From Cellvibrionaceae bacterium (GTDB lineage Bacteria; Pseudomonadota; Gammaproteobacteria; Pseudomonadales; Cellvibrionaceae), in assembly GCA_021151615.1 (NCBI GenBank), contig JAGKXA010000028.1:1-27817 (forward strand): a stretch of 27,817 nucleotides of DNA, in the 5' to 3' direction. The notes under the pieces were generated by a model. The model did not search any database and was not told where the DNA came from. It saw nothing but the letters and a program-made list of their open reading frames with translations. Within the stretch, counting starts at the first letter, position 1; every line of letters starts with the position of its first letter. The translations under genes and the position numbers were made by a program. Of this stretch, positions 13,121 through 21,313 are shown piece by piece.

Positions 13121-15120
13121 CAGGTTTTATCTTTATCGCCAGGTTCTTCCATATTATCTAACGGGAAAAGATTATCGGCCATCAAATCATCAGCCATTTT
13201 CATTTCACCGTCTGAATTATCATTCATGGGGATCGTACCCATTTCAGACTCATCCGATACATCAATCACGGTTTTATCTGCGGGTACCGAGGCCGGCTTT
13301 TTCAAATTGTTTACATCTGTTCTAAGTGTTTTTTCAATGTCATAACTGTCATCCTTTTCTTTTCCACCTGCGATTAGGCGATACACAAGGTATCCCAAAA
13401 CTATGACGAGTAAATTCCCAACACCGATTCCTATATATAACCAAAGATTTGGATTGTCCTCCGCTGCAGACTCATGCTCTGGCGATGATTCGTTTTTCTC
13501 CGCAGCAGGCGCGCTGGAGACAGCTGATGAGGCAGCGGCCGAACTTGCCGGCTGTTCAGCGGCCAGCACGCTGGCTTCATCGGGAAAATAAAAGCTATCC
13601 GCTTTAATCGTCTCCGTCAGCGGACTGCCATCAATTTGTTTCCCGGTAGCATTAAGGCTGATGTCATAGCGGGCCGTTTGTACTGGCGTAAATGAAAACT
13701 CCCAGCGCTCGTTGCCAATCGTGTTCAGATCGCGCTCCAGATTATTGGCTTTGGAGTTTTTAATAATGGCTTTGACTGTCGTTGCCCCGACATCCACCGT
13801 TTCCAAATCAGCAATCAATTTATAGCTATACACTCTTTTACCACTGGATTCATCGAGTGTTTTCTCCAGCTTGAACGCAGAATCAGAAATATTCAGATGA
13901 TGAATAAATTCGCGCTTGAAGGTTTTGCCATCAATCAGGATTTTTACGTCATATTCGCCCTGTCCTTCAAAACCCTCAATTTTTTGATGGAAAATACCAT
14001 CATCCGGGGTTCCCATTAACAGCGCAGTCGATTTAACTTCCAGGCTATCCCCCCCGGAGGTCAACATCTCACCGCTCAGCACACCGAGAAAATCCTTATT
14101 GGTAATAGTGCTGCCGTTTTCTTGAAATGAATACGCCAAATCCAGCGATTGGCCCGATTTAATATTGCTTTTCATGGGCTGTACGGTGAGTTGTAAATTA
14201 CTCACTACAGTCACGCGGCTGCCCGGTGCCATCTCTGTTTTTACTTTCCACTGGCCGGCTTGCGGCGCCTGCACAGTAATCAGATCGTATTTGTCAGTGC
14301 GATACCAATTCACATTGTGTTTCGGATCTGTGCCGCTAAACTCTTTGCCATCCGGCGCAATAATAATAGTGGCGGGAACTTCAGCGCGTCGAAAAATCAG
14401 CGCCGTAAATTCCTGGATACTGCTATCCACCAAAAAACCATTTTCATCCAGGGGGACGCGTTCTGCCGGCACGGCCTGATCGAAAATACGCAAAAACGTA
14501 CTCATCAACTCGTCCGCAGTATCAGCCACTTCGAAAATGCCGTCAGTGGCGATCGAGAGTTTTTTCATCAACTCCTGATCCGAATCCCCCGAGAGCGCAA
14601 TAGTATGGATGCGATAATCAGATGCTTTTAAACGCGGTAAAATGTCGGTGAGCACACGTTTGCGCTCATTCAAATTCACCACCGCTTCTTTACTGATATC
14701 CACTACTCCATCCGTCAGCAAAATAATATTGCGGCGATAATCTTTAGCGGGAGTCGCGTAATCTTCAGCGGCTTTATCCAACGCGCCACCAATATTGGTA
14801 AACATGGCGATAGAGTTAATCGTGTTGGCTTTTTGCGAGCCATCATCGCGCCAGGACTGATCAACAACTCGATGCGGTACCAACATATTGACTGACTGGC
14901 CAAAGGTCCAGATGCCTGCTTTGCTGTTATCCGGCAACAAACGCACAATCAAATCCACCGCCGGTTTGCGCAGGTTTTGCGGGTCGGTTTTTTTCATGCT
15001 GCCGGAAATATCAATCACCACCCGCACATCTGCTGGCAAGGGCTTGGCGATTTCCTCAGCCCAGAGCAGGCGGGGAAATAGCAGCGCGACAGAAACCAGG
15101 GCGAAAAACAGCTGGCGCAT
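13120..15120 (-). CDS. Exported von Willebrand factor A domain protein, C-terminal membrane anchor
   Basis: Protein of 666 aa. Signal peptide 1-21 (MRQLFFALVSVALLFPRLLWA). The vWA domain, about 31-240, has a complete metal-ion site: D37-x-S39-x-S41, T108 and D137. A beta-rich region runs about 250-520. An Ala/Ser linker with repeated SSA follows. One transmembrane helix lies at about 556-581 (NLWLYIGIGVGNLLVIVLGY), then an acidic Asp/Glu/Met-rich cytoplasmic tail of about 85 aa. So the vWA domain sits in the periplasm, anchored to the inner membrane. vWA domains bind ligands or partner proteins through Mg2+; the partner here is unknown. I chose ATG 15120 because it follows AGGAA and starts a proper signal peptide; the 24 codons upstream do not. 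A TATAAC at 15200-15195 (minus) is a weak -10 candidate. Confidence 0.85.
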   Translation of the reverse strand: MRQLFFALVSVALLFPRLLWAEEIAKPLPADVRVVIDISGSMKKTDPQNLRKPAVDLIVRLLPDNSKAGIWTFGQSVNMLVPHRVVDQSWRDDGSQKANTINSIAMFTNIGGALDKAAEDYATPAKDYRRNIILLTDGVVDISKEAVVNLNERKRVLTDILPRLKASDYRIHTIALSGDSDQELMKKLSIATDGIFEVADTADELMSTFLRIFDQAVPAERVPLDENGFLVDSSIQEFTALIFRRAEVPATIIIAPDGKEFSGTDPKHNVNWYRTDKYDLITVQAPQAGQWKVKTEMAPGSRVTVVSNLQLTVQPMKSNIKSGQSLDLAYSFQENGSTITNKDFLGVLSGEMLTSGGDSLEVKSTALLMGTPDDGIFHQKIEGFEGQGEYDVKILIDGKTFKREFIHHLNISDSAFKLEKTLDESSGKRVYSYKLIADLETVDVGATTVKAIIKNSKANNLERDLNTIGNERWEFSFTPVQTARYDISLNATGKQIDGSPLTETIKADSFYFPDEASVLAAEQPASSAAASSAVSSAPAAEKNESSPEHESAAEDNPNLWLYIGIGVGNLLVIVLGYLVYRLIAGGKEKDDSYDIEKTLRTDVNNLKKPASVPADKTVIDVSDESEMGTIPMNDNSDGEMKMADDLMADNLFPLDNMEEPGDKDKT

Positions 15121-15287
15121 GGGGATTCCTGTTAATAAATTGGCGTGTACAAAAGGCAGGCAAAGCTCGCCCACTCTGGATGTTATTGCCATTAGTTATA
15201 GCAGCCATGGGACAATTCGCCATTTTTGACAGGAATGGAATTTGTAAAAAACAGTAGTGATATAAATAATTCGGCCAATAAAACAAC

Positions 15288-15310
15288 AAAGCCAGCGCAA
15301 GGCTGGCTTT
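15288..15310 (-). terminator. Intrinsic terminator of the small membrane-protein gene
   Basis: AAAGCCAGC (15288-15296), loop GCAAG, GCTGGCTTT (15302-15310), with a T-rich minus-strand tail (TTTGTTGTTTTATT). It separates the rnd-side genes from the vWA operon. Confidence 0.85.
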
Positions 15311-15342
15311 AGCAAATAGCGGGCAAATAAATGAACCAGTGT

Positions 15343-15843
15343 TTAGCGAATCGCGCGAATAGGCTCTTCGTGCAAAAGTTCGTCCCTGGCAAGGCGCTCC
15401 TCGCGCGATAAACCACGGCCGGAATTACGCTCCACACGCCTTTGGTTGTAGTTATAGTTTTCCTCATCTTCATAACTGTTTTGTTGGTAGTGGCGATAAT
15501 CTTCCTGATGTTTGGAACGTCTTCCGCGAGTGAGTATTTGGTAAATCAATGACAGTACCTGCGCCAGGGCCCAAATCCCCAGCATAACTTTCAGCAATGG
15601 TTTAATCGTCGCAAAGCCGCCATCAAAATAACCAAACACCAGGGTGTAAACGCCGGGAGCCATAATCATTTTCTCAGCATCAATGGCATAAGGTGTAAAC
15701 AGAATCACCATCACCGTGATGACAAAGAAATGCGTAACTACACGCCCCAAGCGACGAAACAGTAACCAGGCGGCCAACGTACAACCCAGGGCACCGGCAA
15801 GGTACAACGCCCAGGCATATTGATATTCGGTGATATTTTCCAT
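15343..15843 (-). CDS. Small multi-pass inner membrane protein, function unknown
   Basis: Protein of 166 aa with three clear membrane segments: about 9-29 (WALYLAGALGCTLAAWLLF), 35-53 (VVTHFFVITVMVILFTPYA) and 83-103 (LLKVMLGIWALAQVLSLIY). A possible fourth short one lies around 61-76. The C-terminal 60 residues are hydrophilic and rich in Tyr, Gln, Asn, Glu and Arg (QEDYRHYQQNSYEDEENYNY), probably cytoplasmic and disordered. I do not recognise a named family. ATG 15843 follows GGAG at 9 nt. It lies downstream of ycgN across a gap filled with tandem repeats, and ends at its own terminator. Confidence 0.75.
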   Translation of the reverse strand: MENITEYQYAWALYLAGALGCTLAAWLLFRRLGRVVTHFFVITVMVILFTPYAIDAEKMIMAPGVYTLVFGYFDGGFATIKPLLKVMLGIWALAQVLSLIYQILTRGRRSKHQEDYRHYQQNSYEDEENYNYNQRRVERNSGRGLSREERLARDELLHEEPIRAIR

Positions 15844-15861
15844 TAGCTAAATCTCCGGGCT

Positions 15862-15921
15862 TTAATTGCTACAAACTCATTTACTACAAACTTACTTTCT
15901 AAAAACTTAAGTGCTACAAAC
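15862..15921. repeat. Four tandem 15-bp repeats between ycgN and the membrane-protein gene
   Basis: Four units of exactly 15 bp: TTAATTGCTACAAAC, TCATTTACTACAAAC, TTACTTTCTAAAAAC, TTAAGTGCTACAAAC. The array ends one base before the ycgN stop codon (15923-15925). On the minus strand each unit begins GTTTGTAG or, once, GTTTTTAG, so all four hold in-frame-independent stops and are non-coding. Confidence 0.85.
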
Positions 15922-15922
15922 A

Positions 15923-16366
15923 TTAATTCACCCAACGAATGACGTGGTCTTCAAGGTCATCCGGGTCTACCGATTGCTCATGCACTACCCGCCCGCGCAC
16001 TGATATACCGGCAGTATGTACTGTCTCCGGATCACCCGACATTAACGGGTGCCAGTCAAACAGGGGAATCCCTTCTGCCACCAGGCGATAGGCACAGGTT
16101 TCCGGTAGCCAATAGGTATCTTTCACAGTTTCCGGCGTCAGCACCGCACAGGCCTCCACCAATTGCTGGCGATTAGTGTATTCCTGACAGCGGCAAGTGT
16201 CATGGTCCAGGTAGCGGCAGGCGACGTTGGTGTAATACACATCGCCGGTATCTTCATCTTCCAGTTTGTGGAGGCAGCATTTGCCGCAGCCGTCGCAGAG
16301 GGATTCAAATTCCTCGGGTGACATCTGCTCCAGTGTTTTTGCCAGCCAGAATACGTGTTGTGCCAT
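15923..16366 (-). CDS. ycgN: YcgN, Cys-cluster (UPF0260) protein
   Basis: Protein of 147 aa that aligns with E. coli YcgN. The signature CDGCGKCC (24-31) supplies C24, C27, C30 and C31. Further cysteines (C50, C58, C60, C73, C91) complete the putative zinc- or iron-chelating domain (PF03692). Role in the cell is unknown. It lies 6 bp after ycgL in the same direction, the same pairing seen in E. coli and Pseudomonas, so they are co-transcribed. An alternative start at M15 is less likely because the N-terminal FWLAKTLEQMS matches the family. Confidence 0.93.
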   Translation of the reverse strand: MAQHVFWLAKTLEQMSPEEFESLCDGCGKCCLHKLEDEDTGDVYYTNVACRYLDHDTCRCQEYTNRQQLVEACAVLTPETVKDTYWLPETCAYRLVAEGIPLFDWHPLMSGDPETVHTAGISVRGRVVHEQSVDPDDLEDHVIRWVN

Positions 16367-16372
16367 ACCAAA

Positions 16373-16669
16373 TTAGTGACCGGATAATTTTGAATTTAAT
16401 GCGCGAATACGCTCTGCATCGACATCGCGCTCACCACGCGGTGGCATTTGCAAGTAAAACCCTTTTTCTTCCAAGCTCTCTGCCACTTTTTCCGCACTGG
16501 CATTGGCGAGTTTCTTCCCCGGAGTTAATAACAACACCATCGCTTGCTGCGGTTTACCAAAGAGTTTCAATAAATCCTCTGGCACCCGGCTTAAACCCTC
16601 TTCCTTTTTAACATAGAGATACATGCCCTCTTCCTTTGGGCTGCGGTAAATTTCACAAATAATTTTCAT
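16373..16669 (-). CDS. ycgL: YcgL domain protein
   Basis: Protein of 98 aa, the usual length for the YcgL family (alpha/beta fold, function unknown). Family features are the N-terminal MKIICEIYRSPKEEGMYLYV, the LFGKPQ loop and GFYLQMPP. It sits between rnd (34 bp upstream) and ycgN (6 bp downstream) in the conserved order rnd-ycgL-ycgN, which supports both the call and an operon. Confidence 0.93.
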   Translation of the reverse strand: MKIICEIYRSPKEEGMYLYVKKEEGLSRVPEDLLKLFGKPQQAMVLLLTPGKKLANASAEKVAESLEEKGFYLQMPPRGERDVDAERIRALNSKLSGH

Positions 16670-16703
16670 AAGTTGAATAATCGTTTAAGAAACAAGCAGG
16701 TTT

Positions 16704-17843
16704 TTAGGAAATCGTTTGGGTTTGTGCAAGACGCAACAAACCTTCGCCGATCAAACCGAAACGCCAGCCTTGCAAGCGCATTGGCAATTGATAGGGACCA
16801 CCTTTCATTCCGGAACGAACAATAAATTCGTAATCCTTTTTGCGAATTAATACTTCTGCCGGAATTTGCTGTTGTTCGGCAAATTCGCGCACAAAATTTT
16901 TCAGGCTTTTCATTAAGGGGCCTTCACTTTGCGCCAGCGGTGGATCCAAACGCGCAGGCCAACTGGATTCAGCAGAATTCAAGGCAGCAGTCACTATTTG
17001 CACTATAGTTTCGCCATCATTTTTAATCGTGCGTGATGGGACATCCGGAATTTTTTGTAACTGGCTCAAATCCTGTACTTTTTTTCGCGCAATCTCCCAC
17101 AGGCTCGGCTCCTTGATTAAACGGTTGCGCGGAATATCCCGCGTGCGCGCTTCACGTTCGCGCCAAATACACAAATCGCGCAAAACGGCCAATTCTTGCG
17201 GACGCAATTTCCAGGCAAAGCCAACTTTCTGGTAGGCATCAGAAAAATCTTCCGCTTTGCGCGCATTGACAACCAAATCGGCACAATCACTTTTTACCCA
17301 GTCAAGCCGCTCATTGGTCTTCAATAACTGCAGTAATTTTCCATAGACCACCAACATATGGGCAACATCCAGGGCGGCATATTTTAATTGTGCAACACTG
17401 AGCGGGCGCTGCAACCAGTCGGAGCGGGTTTCATCTTTGGGAATATCGGTACTGAGTAAATTTTTCACCAGGTTTGAATAACCCAAACTAAACCCCAACC
17501 CTGCAAAAGCAGCGGCAATTTGAGTATCGAATAGTGGCGCAGGTACCAGGCCCAACCAGCGCTGGAATACTTCCAGATCTTCCGAGCAGGAGTGCAGCAC
17601 CTTGGTCACCTTCGGATCAACCATTAACTCGCGCAACGGCTCATTGTTGTTAATCGCCAGCGGATCAATTAAATAACAACCCTTGCCATCACCAATTTGC
17701 AGCAAGCCGGCAATGGGATAAAAGGTTTCGCTGCGCATAAATTCCGTGTCCACAGCGATAGCGGCCTGCTGACGCCAGTTAGCGCAAAGCTCAGCTAATT
17801 GATCATCCTGATCAATCCAAATAGGTTCGGTTGGAATTAACAT
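16704..17843 (-). CDS. rnd: Ribonuclease D
   Basis: Protein of 379 aa, a 3'-5' exoribonuclease that trims tRNA and other stable RNA. DEDDy catalytic residues are all present: D32 and E34 (AVDTEF), D89 (SCSEDLEVF), Y155 and D159 (YAALDVAH). An HRDC domain follows at about 205-290 (KLRPQELAVLRDLCIWRE). ATG 17843 gives the family N-terminus. The frame stays open upstream to 17975, but that would overlap recR. No Shine-Dalgarno precedes ATG 17843. Instead an A/T-rich palindrome, GATAATTATC (17846-17855), is next to it, so initiation may be weak or leader-controlled. The gap to recR is 52 nt. Confidence 0.93.
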   Translation of the reverse strand: MLIPTEPIWIDQDDQLAELCANWRQQAAIAVDTEFMRSETFYPIAGLLQIGDGKGCYLIDPLAINNNEPLRELMVDPKVTKVLHSCSEDLEVFQRWLGLVPAPLFDTQIAAAFAGLGFSLGYSNLVKNLLSTDIPKDETRSDWLQRPLSVAQLKYAALDVAHMLVVYGKLLQLLKTNERLDWVKSDCADLVVNARKAEDFSDAYQKVGFAWKLRPQELAVLRDLCIWREREARTRDIPRNRLIKEPSLWEIARKKVQDLSQLQKIPDVPSRTIKNDGETIVQIVTAALNSAESSWPARLDPPLAQSEGPLMKSLKNFVREFAEQQQIPAEVLIRKKDYEFIVRSGMKGGPYQLPMRLQGWRFGLIGEGLLRLAQTQTIS

Positions 17844-17895
17844 TCGATAATTATCAAAAAATTTAAGAGTTCTAAAATTTACATGTTTATACAAT

Positions 17896-18507
17896 TTATA
17901 AACTGCGGCGTGATGAAAACGCGTGCGCAAGGGTACCGCCATCAATAAATTCCAACTCACCGCCGAGTGGAACACCGTGGGCTATACGCGAGACAGTCAC
18001 ATTCAGGTTTTTAGCGCGCTCGCTGATGTAATAGGCGGTTGCCTCTCCCTCTACCGTGGGGTTGGTAGCCAGAATCACTTCGTGCACGCGATCCTCCGGA
18101 TGTTCAGGGTCTGCTTGTAATAGATTAATGAGCTGATCGACACCAATATCTTCCGGGCCTATACCATCGATGGGCGAGAGATGCCCAAGTAACACAAAAT
18201 ACTTACCCTGGTATGTACCAGCTTGTTCAATGGCCAATACATCACCCGGGGTTTCCACCACACACAACAAACTGTTATCGCGCCGCGTATTTGCACAGAT
18301 GCCGCAAAATTTTTGCTCGGTGAGCGTGCGGCAGCGCTGACAACGACCAACGCCAGCAACCGCCTTTTGCAAACTTGCAGCAAGGCGCTCTGCCCCCGCA
18401 CGGTCACGCTCCAATAAATGCAGCGCCATACGTTGCGCCGATTTGGGGCCAACACCAGGCAGGCAGCGCAGGGATGCCATAAGTTCGTCGATCAACGGGC
18501 TAAACAT
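17896..18507 (-). CDS. recR: Recombination mediator RecR
   Basis: Protein of 203 aa that works with RecO and RecF to load RecA at single-strand gaps. Helix-hairpin-helix LPGVGPKSAQRMA (16-28), four-Cys zinc finger C56, C59, C68, C71 (CQRC...CGIC), then the Toprim domain from about 80 (LCVVETPGDVLAIE) to about 175. Start ATG 18507. It follows ybaB in the conserved dnaX-ybaB-recR order, 46 nt after the ybaB stop. Confidence 0.96.
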   Translation of the reverse strand: MFSPLIDELMASLRCLPGVGPKSAQRMALHLLERDRAGAERLAASLQKAVAGVGRCQRCRTLTEQKFCGICANTRRDNSLLCVVETPGDVLAIEQAGTYQGKYFVLLGHLSPIDGIGPEDIGVDQLINLLQADPEHPEDRVHEVILATNPTVEGEATAYYISERAKNLNVTVSRIAHGVPLGGELEFIDGGTLAHAFSSRRSL

Positions 18508-18553
18508 GAATAGTATTTTCTTTGTCGAGAATTGAAATAATGTTGATCAAAAA

Positions 18554-18874
18554 TTAAAACGGCATTTTGAAATCGGGTGGAATTCCCATACCCGCCGTCA
18601 TCTTCGTCATTTGATCGCGATTTTGTTGTTCGATTTTACGTACTGCATCATTCACCGCAGCGGCCAGCAAATCTTCCAGCATTTCTTTATCTTCGTTCAT
18701 CAGGCTGTCGTCAATGTGTACACGTTTTACATCGTGACGACCGGTCATCACTACCGACACCAAGCCGGCACCGGCTTCGCCTTTGACTTCTGCTTTAGCC
18801 AGATCTTCCTGCATTTTTTGCATATTGGCCTGCATTTGCTGGGCTTGTTTCATTAAATCGCCAAGACCTTTCAT
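18554..18874 (-). CDS. ybaB: YbaB/EbfC nucleoid-associated protein
   Basis: Protein of 106 aa. The coiled N-terminal part (MKGLGDLMKQAQQMQANMQK) and the C-terminal PPDFKMPF are typical of this small dimeric DNA-binding family. I chose ATG 18874 because AGAGGG stands 4 nt upstream and it matches E. coli YbaB. The TTG at 18892 lies before that ribosome binding site. It lies 33 nt after dnaX. Confidence 0.95.
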   Translation of the reverse strand: MKGLGDLMKQAQQMQANMQKMQEDLAKAEVKGEAGAGLVSVVMTGRHDVKRVHIDDSLMNEDKEMLEDLLAAAVNDAVRKIEQQNRDQMTKMTAGMGIPPDFKMPF

Positions 18875-18907
18875 AGCGCCCTCTTTGTTCAAAATAAAAA
18901 TGGAAAA

Positions 18908-20938
18908 TTAATTAATCGGTTGAATGGTATCTTCACGCAAAGTCGCACCAAATTGCGCAATCAACTGCAGCACGATCGGATCATTCTTGATGGCATCTTC
19001 CGCCTGCAGTTGTCGCTCGGCACGCAAGCGAATCGCCATTAAGGCGGGCGTTTCTGCGGTGACTTTTCCTAACTGGATACTCACGCGAATAGGTTCCGCA
19101 AAATAATCGGTCAACAAATCGGCCAACCGCTTTTCGTGGCTCACATCAAAAAGTGTGCTGTTGTTTTCATCCAACACAAACTGGAACGCGTTGCCTTGCC
19201 TGCCAATAAGCTGGCAGTTGGCCACAGTACTTTGCAAAATACCGGTCACGCCCAACCCCAGATAAATTTCCGTCCATTCCTGCGGGCCGGCCTGGTCATA
19301 GGGAATCTTGCGCACTGGCTTTGCAAGCACTGGTTCAGGTGCAGTTGGCTTTACAACTACCGCCGGTATTTCCACCGGTGCAGGCGTTGCGGACGAATTA
19401 AGTACAGAGTTTAGTATGGCCGCGGCAGGCGGCTGAGCCGCCTCAGACTTTTTTGGCTCAGGCACTCCACTGGCAGGCTCTCCACTGGCAACTACAGATC
19501 CCTGCTCCGCTGGCGCTTCATAATAAGCGGGAGCCTGCGCATATTCAGCGTATTCATCGTCGGGAATATTGTCGTAAGGGCCATCAAACGGTGGCGGCTC
19601 GGGCATTGCTTGTGGTGCAACAGATCCTGACGCAACAGCTGCGGTAGTCTGATTAACCGGAACAGCTGTTGCTGTCGGTTGAACAGCAGCTTGCGCAACT
19701 GGCAGCTGCATAGGCGCTACAGATTGAGCAATTGCCTGCGGAGTATTTACTGGCACAGGATTTTGAACCGGCGCATTGACCGGTGCCGCCACAGCTACAG
19801 ACTTTATCGGCGCAGCAGAATTCGGTAATGCCTGGGTAGGCATATCAATAACGCCTTGTGGCTTGAACGCCAGCATACGCAATAACACCATCTCAAAACC
19901 CGCACGCGGATCCGGCGCCAGGGGTAAATCGCGGCGCCCCAATAACGCTGTCTGATAAAACAGCTGCACATCCTCAGCGGGGAGTTGCTGGGACAACTGC
20001 AGGATACGCTCGCGATCGCCGTGGCTGTTATCCACGGCTTCCGGCAGGGCTTGGGCAATCGCAATACGATGCAATACCGCGAGCATTTCCGCCAGGGCAC
20101 TGGCGTAATCCGGGGCTTGTTCAGACATACGCTCCACAGCCGCCAGCACCGCACGACCATCATAACTGGCAAGTGCAGTAACGATATCGTACACCGCTGT
20201 CTGGTCGATGGTACCCAACATGGCGCTAACTTCAGATTCAGTAATCTTGCCGGAACCATAGGCAATCGCCTGATCAGTCAAGCTCATGGCATCGCGCATA
20301 CTGCCGTCAGCAGCCCGCCCCAAATGCCAGAGGGCAGATTCTTCGTAGGGTACTAACTCCTGTTCCAACACGAATTTCAGATGTTGGACGATGCGCTCGG
20401 GATTCATGTTTTTCAAATTGAACTGCAAACAGCGCGACAGGATGGTCATCGGCAGTTTTTGCGGATCGGTCGTCGCGAGCAAAAATTTCACGTGCGGCGG
20501 GGGTTCTTCCAGGGTTTTCAGCAGCGCGTTAAAGCTGCTGTTGGAGAGCATGTGTACTTCGTCGATCAGGTAAACCTTGTAGCGGCCACGTGTCGGTGCG
20601 TACTGGACATTCTCCAGCAGCTCGCGCGTATCCTCTACTTTGGTGCGCGAGGCAGCATCCACTTCAATCAAGTCGACAAACCGGCCTTCGGCAATTTCGC
20701 GACAGCTTGAACATTGGCCACAGGGTTCAGAACTCACCCCGGTTTCACAGTTCAGACACTTGGCCAGAATACGCGCGATAGTGGTTTTACCCACGCCGCG
20801 AGTACCAGTAAAAAGGTAGGCATGATGCAGGCGGTTGTGATCAAGGGCGTTAATCAAGGCCTGGAGTACGTGCTCCTGCCCCACCATTTCACGAAAAACC
20901 CGTGGGCGCCACTTGCGTGCCAGAACTTGATAGCTCAT
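18908..20938 (-). CDS. dnaX: DNA polymerase III tau/gamma subunit DnaX
   Basis: Tau is 676 aa, the clamp-loader ATPase and replisome organiser. Walker A GTRGVGKT is at 45-52, zinc cysteines C64, C73, C76 and C79, Walker B LIDEVH at 124-129, and the sensor/SRC motif at 168-170. After about residue 375 comes a long Pro/Ala/Gln/Val-rich linker, then the tau-specific C-terminal domain (from about 560), which binds the polymerase and helicase. ATG 20938 gives the canonical MSYQVLARKWRP; the open frame upstream to 21175 runs into ffs and is not coding. At codons 496-497 an A AAA AAG slip site should yield a gamma form of about 498 aa. First gene of dnaX-ybaB-recR. Confidence 0.97.
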   Translation of the reverse strand: MSYQVLARKWRPRVFREMVGQEHVLQALINALDHNRLHHAYLFTGTRGVGKTTIARILAKCLNCETGVSSEPCGQCSSCREIAEGRFVDLIEVDAASRTKVEDTRELLENVQYAPTRGRYKVYLIDEVHMLSNSSFNALLKTLEEPPPHVKFLLATTDPQKLPMTILSRCLQFNLKNMNPERIVQHLKFVLEQELVPYEESALWHLGRAADGSMRDAMSLTDQAIAYGSGKITESEVSAMLGTIDQTAVYDIVTALASYDGRAVLAAVERMSEQAPDYASALAEMLAVLHRIAIAQALPEAVDNSHGDRERILQLSQQLPAEDVQLFYQTALLGRRDLPLAPDPRAGFEMVLLRMLAFKPQGVIDMPTQALPNSAAPIKSVAVAAPVNAPVQNPVPVNTPQAIAQSVAPMQLPVAQAAVQPTATAVPVNQTTAAVASGSVAPQAMPEPPPFDGPYDNIPDDEYAEYAQAPAYYEAPAEQGSVVASGEPASGVPEPKKSEAAQPPAAAILNSVLNSSATPAPVEIPAVVVKPTAPEPVLAKPVRKIPYDQAGPQEWTEIYLGLGVTGILQSTVANCQLIGRQGNAFQFVLDENNSTLFDVSHEKRLADLLTDYFAEPIRVSIQLGKVTAETPALMAIRLRAERQLQAEDAIKNDPIVLQLIAQFGATLREDTIQPIN
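19427..19468 (-). promoter_or_regulatory. Programmed -1 frameshift signal in dnaX
   Basis: Read on the minus strand: GGAG (19468-19465), exactly 10 nt, slippery A AAA AAG (19454-19448) in the correct phase (codons CCA AAA AAG), then a 7-bp stem AGGCGGC-TCA-GCCGCCT (19443-19427) starting 4 nt later. After slipping, the -1 frame reads GTC TGA, so gamma ends one residue after the two lysines. The E. coli signal has the same parts: AGGGAG, 10 nt, A AAA AAG, one codon, TGA, stem. Confidence 0.88.
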
Positions 20939-20980
20939 GCCGAATGCTGCTCTCTTGCCAAAAGGAGGAGTAAAAAACCA

Positions 20981-20993
20981 GGCGGCGATTATA
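20981..20993 (-). promoter_or_regulatory. Predicted dnaX -10 element
   Basis: A perfect TATAAT (20993-20988, minus) precedes the dnaX start by 50 nt, giving a start near 20981. No good -35 is found at 16-18 bp. Part of the transcription may come through from ffs. Confidence 0.5.
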
Positions 20994-21087
20994 GCGGTGC
21001 AAGGCGGAAATAGACACCAACAAGGGCAAGGAATTGCTTGTACAAAGCTGAATAAAGACTGGAAAAAGAAAGAACAGAGGGAGTTTA

Positions 21088-21184
<97 letters not shown>

Positions 21185-21205
21185 ACCGGTCAGGTCACCA
21201 TTGCG

Positions 21206-21236
21206 CTTGCGTTGATAGCCGGGCGGCTATCGCAAG
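21206..21236. other. Hairpin in the predicted ffs 5' leader
   Basis: CTTGC and GCAAG close a stem that contains GATAGCC-GGGC-GGCTATC, with one 3-nt bulge (GTT): 12 pairs in all. It lies between the predicted ffs transcription start (about 21238) and mature ffs. It may be a processing signal for the precursor. Confidence 0.55.
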
Positions 21237-21244
21237 AGGCGCGC

Positions 21245-21273
21245 ATTATCATCACTTTGCCATGTCATTGCAA
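21245..21273 (-). promoter_or_regulatory. Predicted ffs promoter with GC-rich discriminator
   Basis: On the minus strand, TTGCAA (21273-21268), 17 bp, GATAAT (21250-21245), followed at once by GCGCGCC. A GC-rich discriminator is typical of stable-RNA promoters under stringent (ppGpp/DksA) control. The start would be near 21238. Confidence 0.55.
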
Positions 21274-21313
21274 GGCGGAATTTGTCATTCGCACTCTTGG
21301 GTGATTATTGACC

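Noticed and set aside
17844..17975. Longer RNase D start
   Set aside because: It would overlap the recR end, and the added residues do not match the family.
20961..20975. Anti-Shine-Dalgarno-like CTCCTCCTTTT (minus) in the dnaX leader
   Set aside because: It could mimic 16S rRNA 3' end, but a short pyrimidine run is common by chance and nothing else supports a role.
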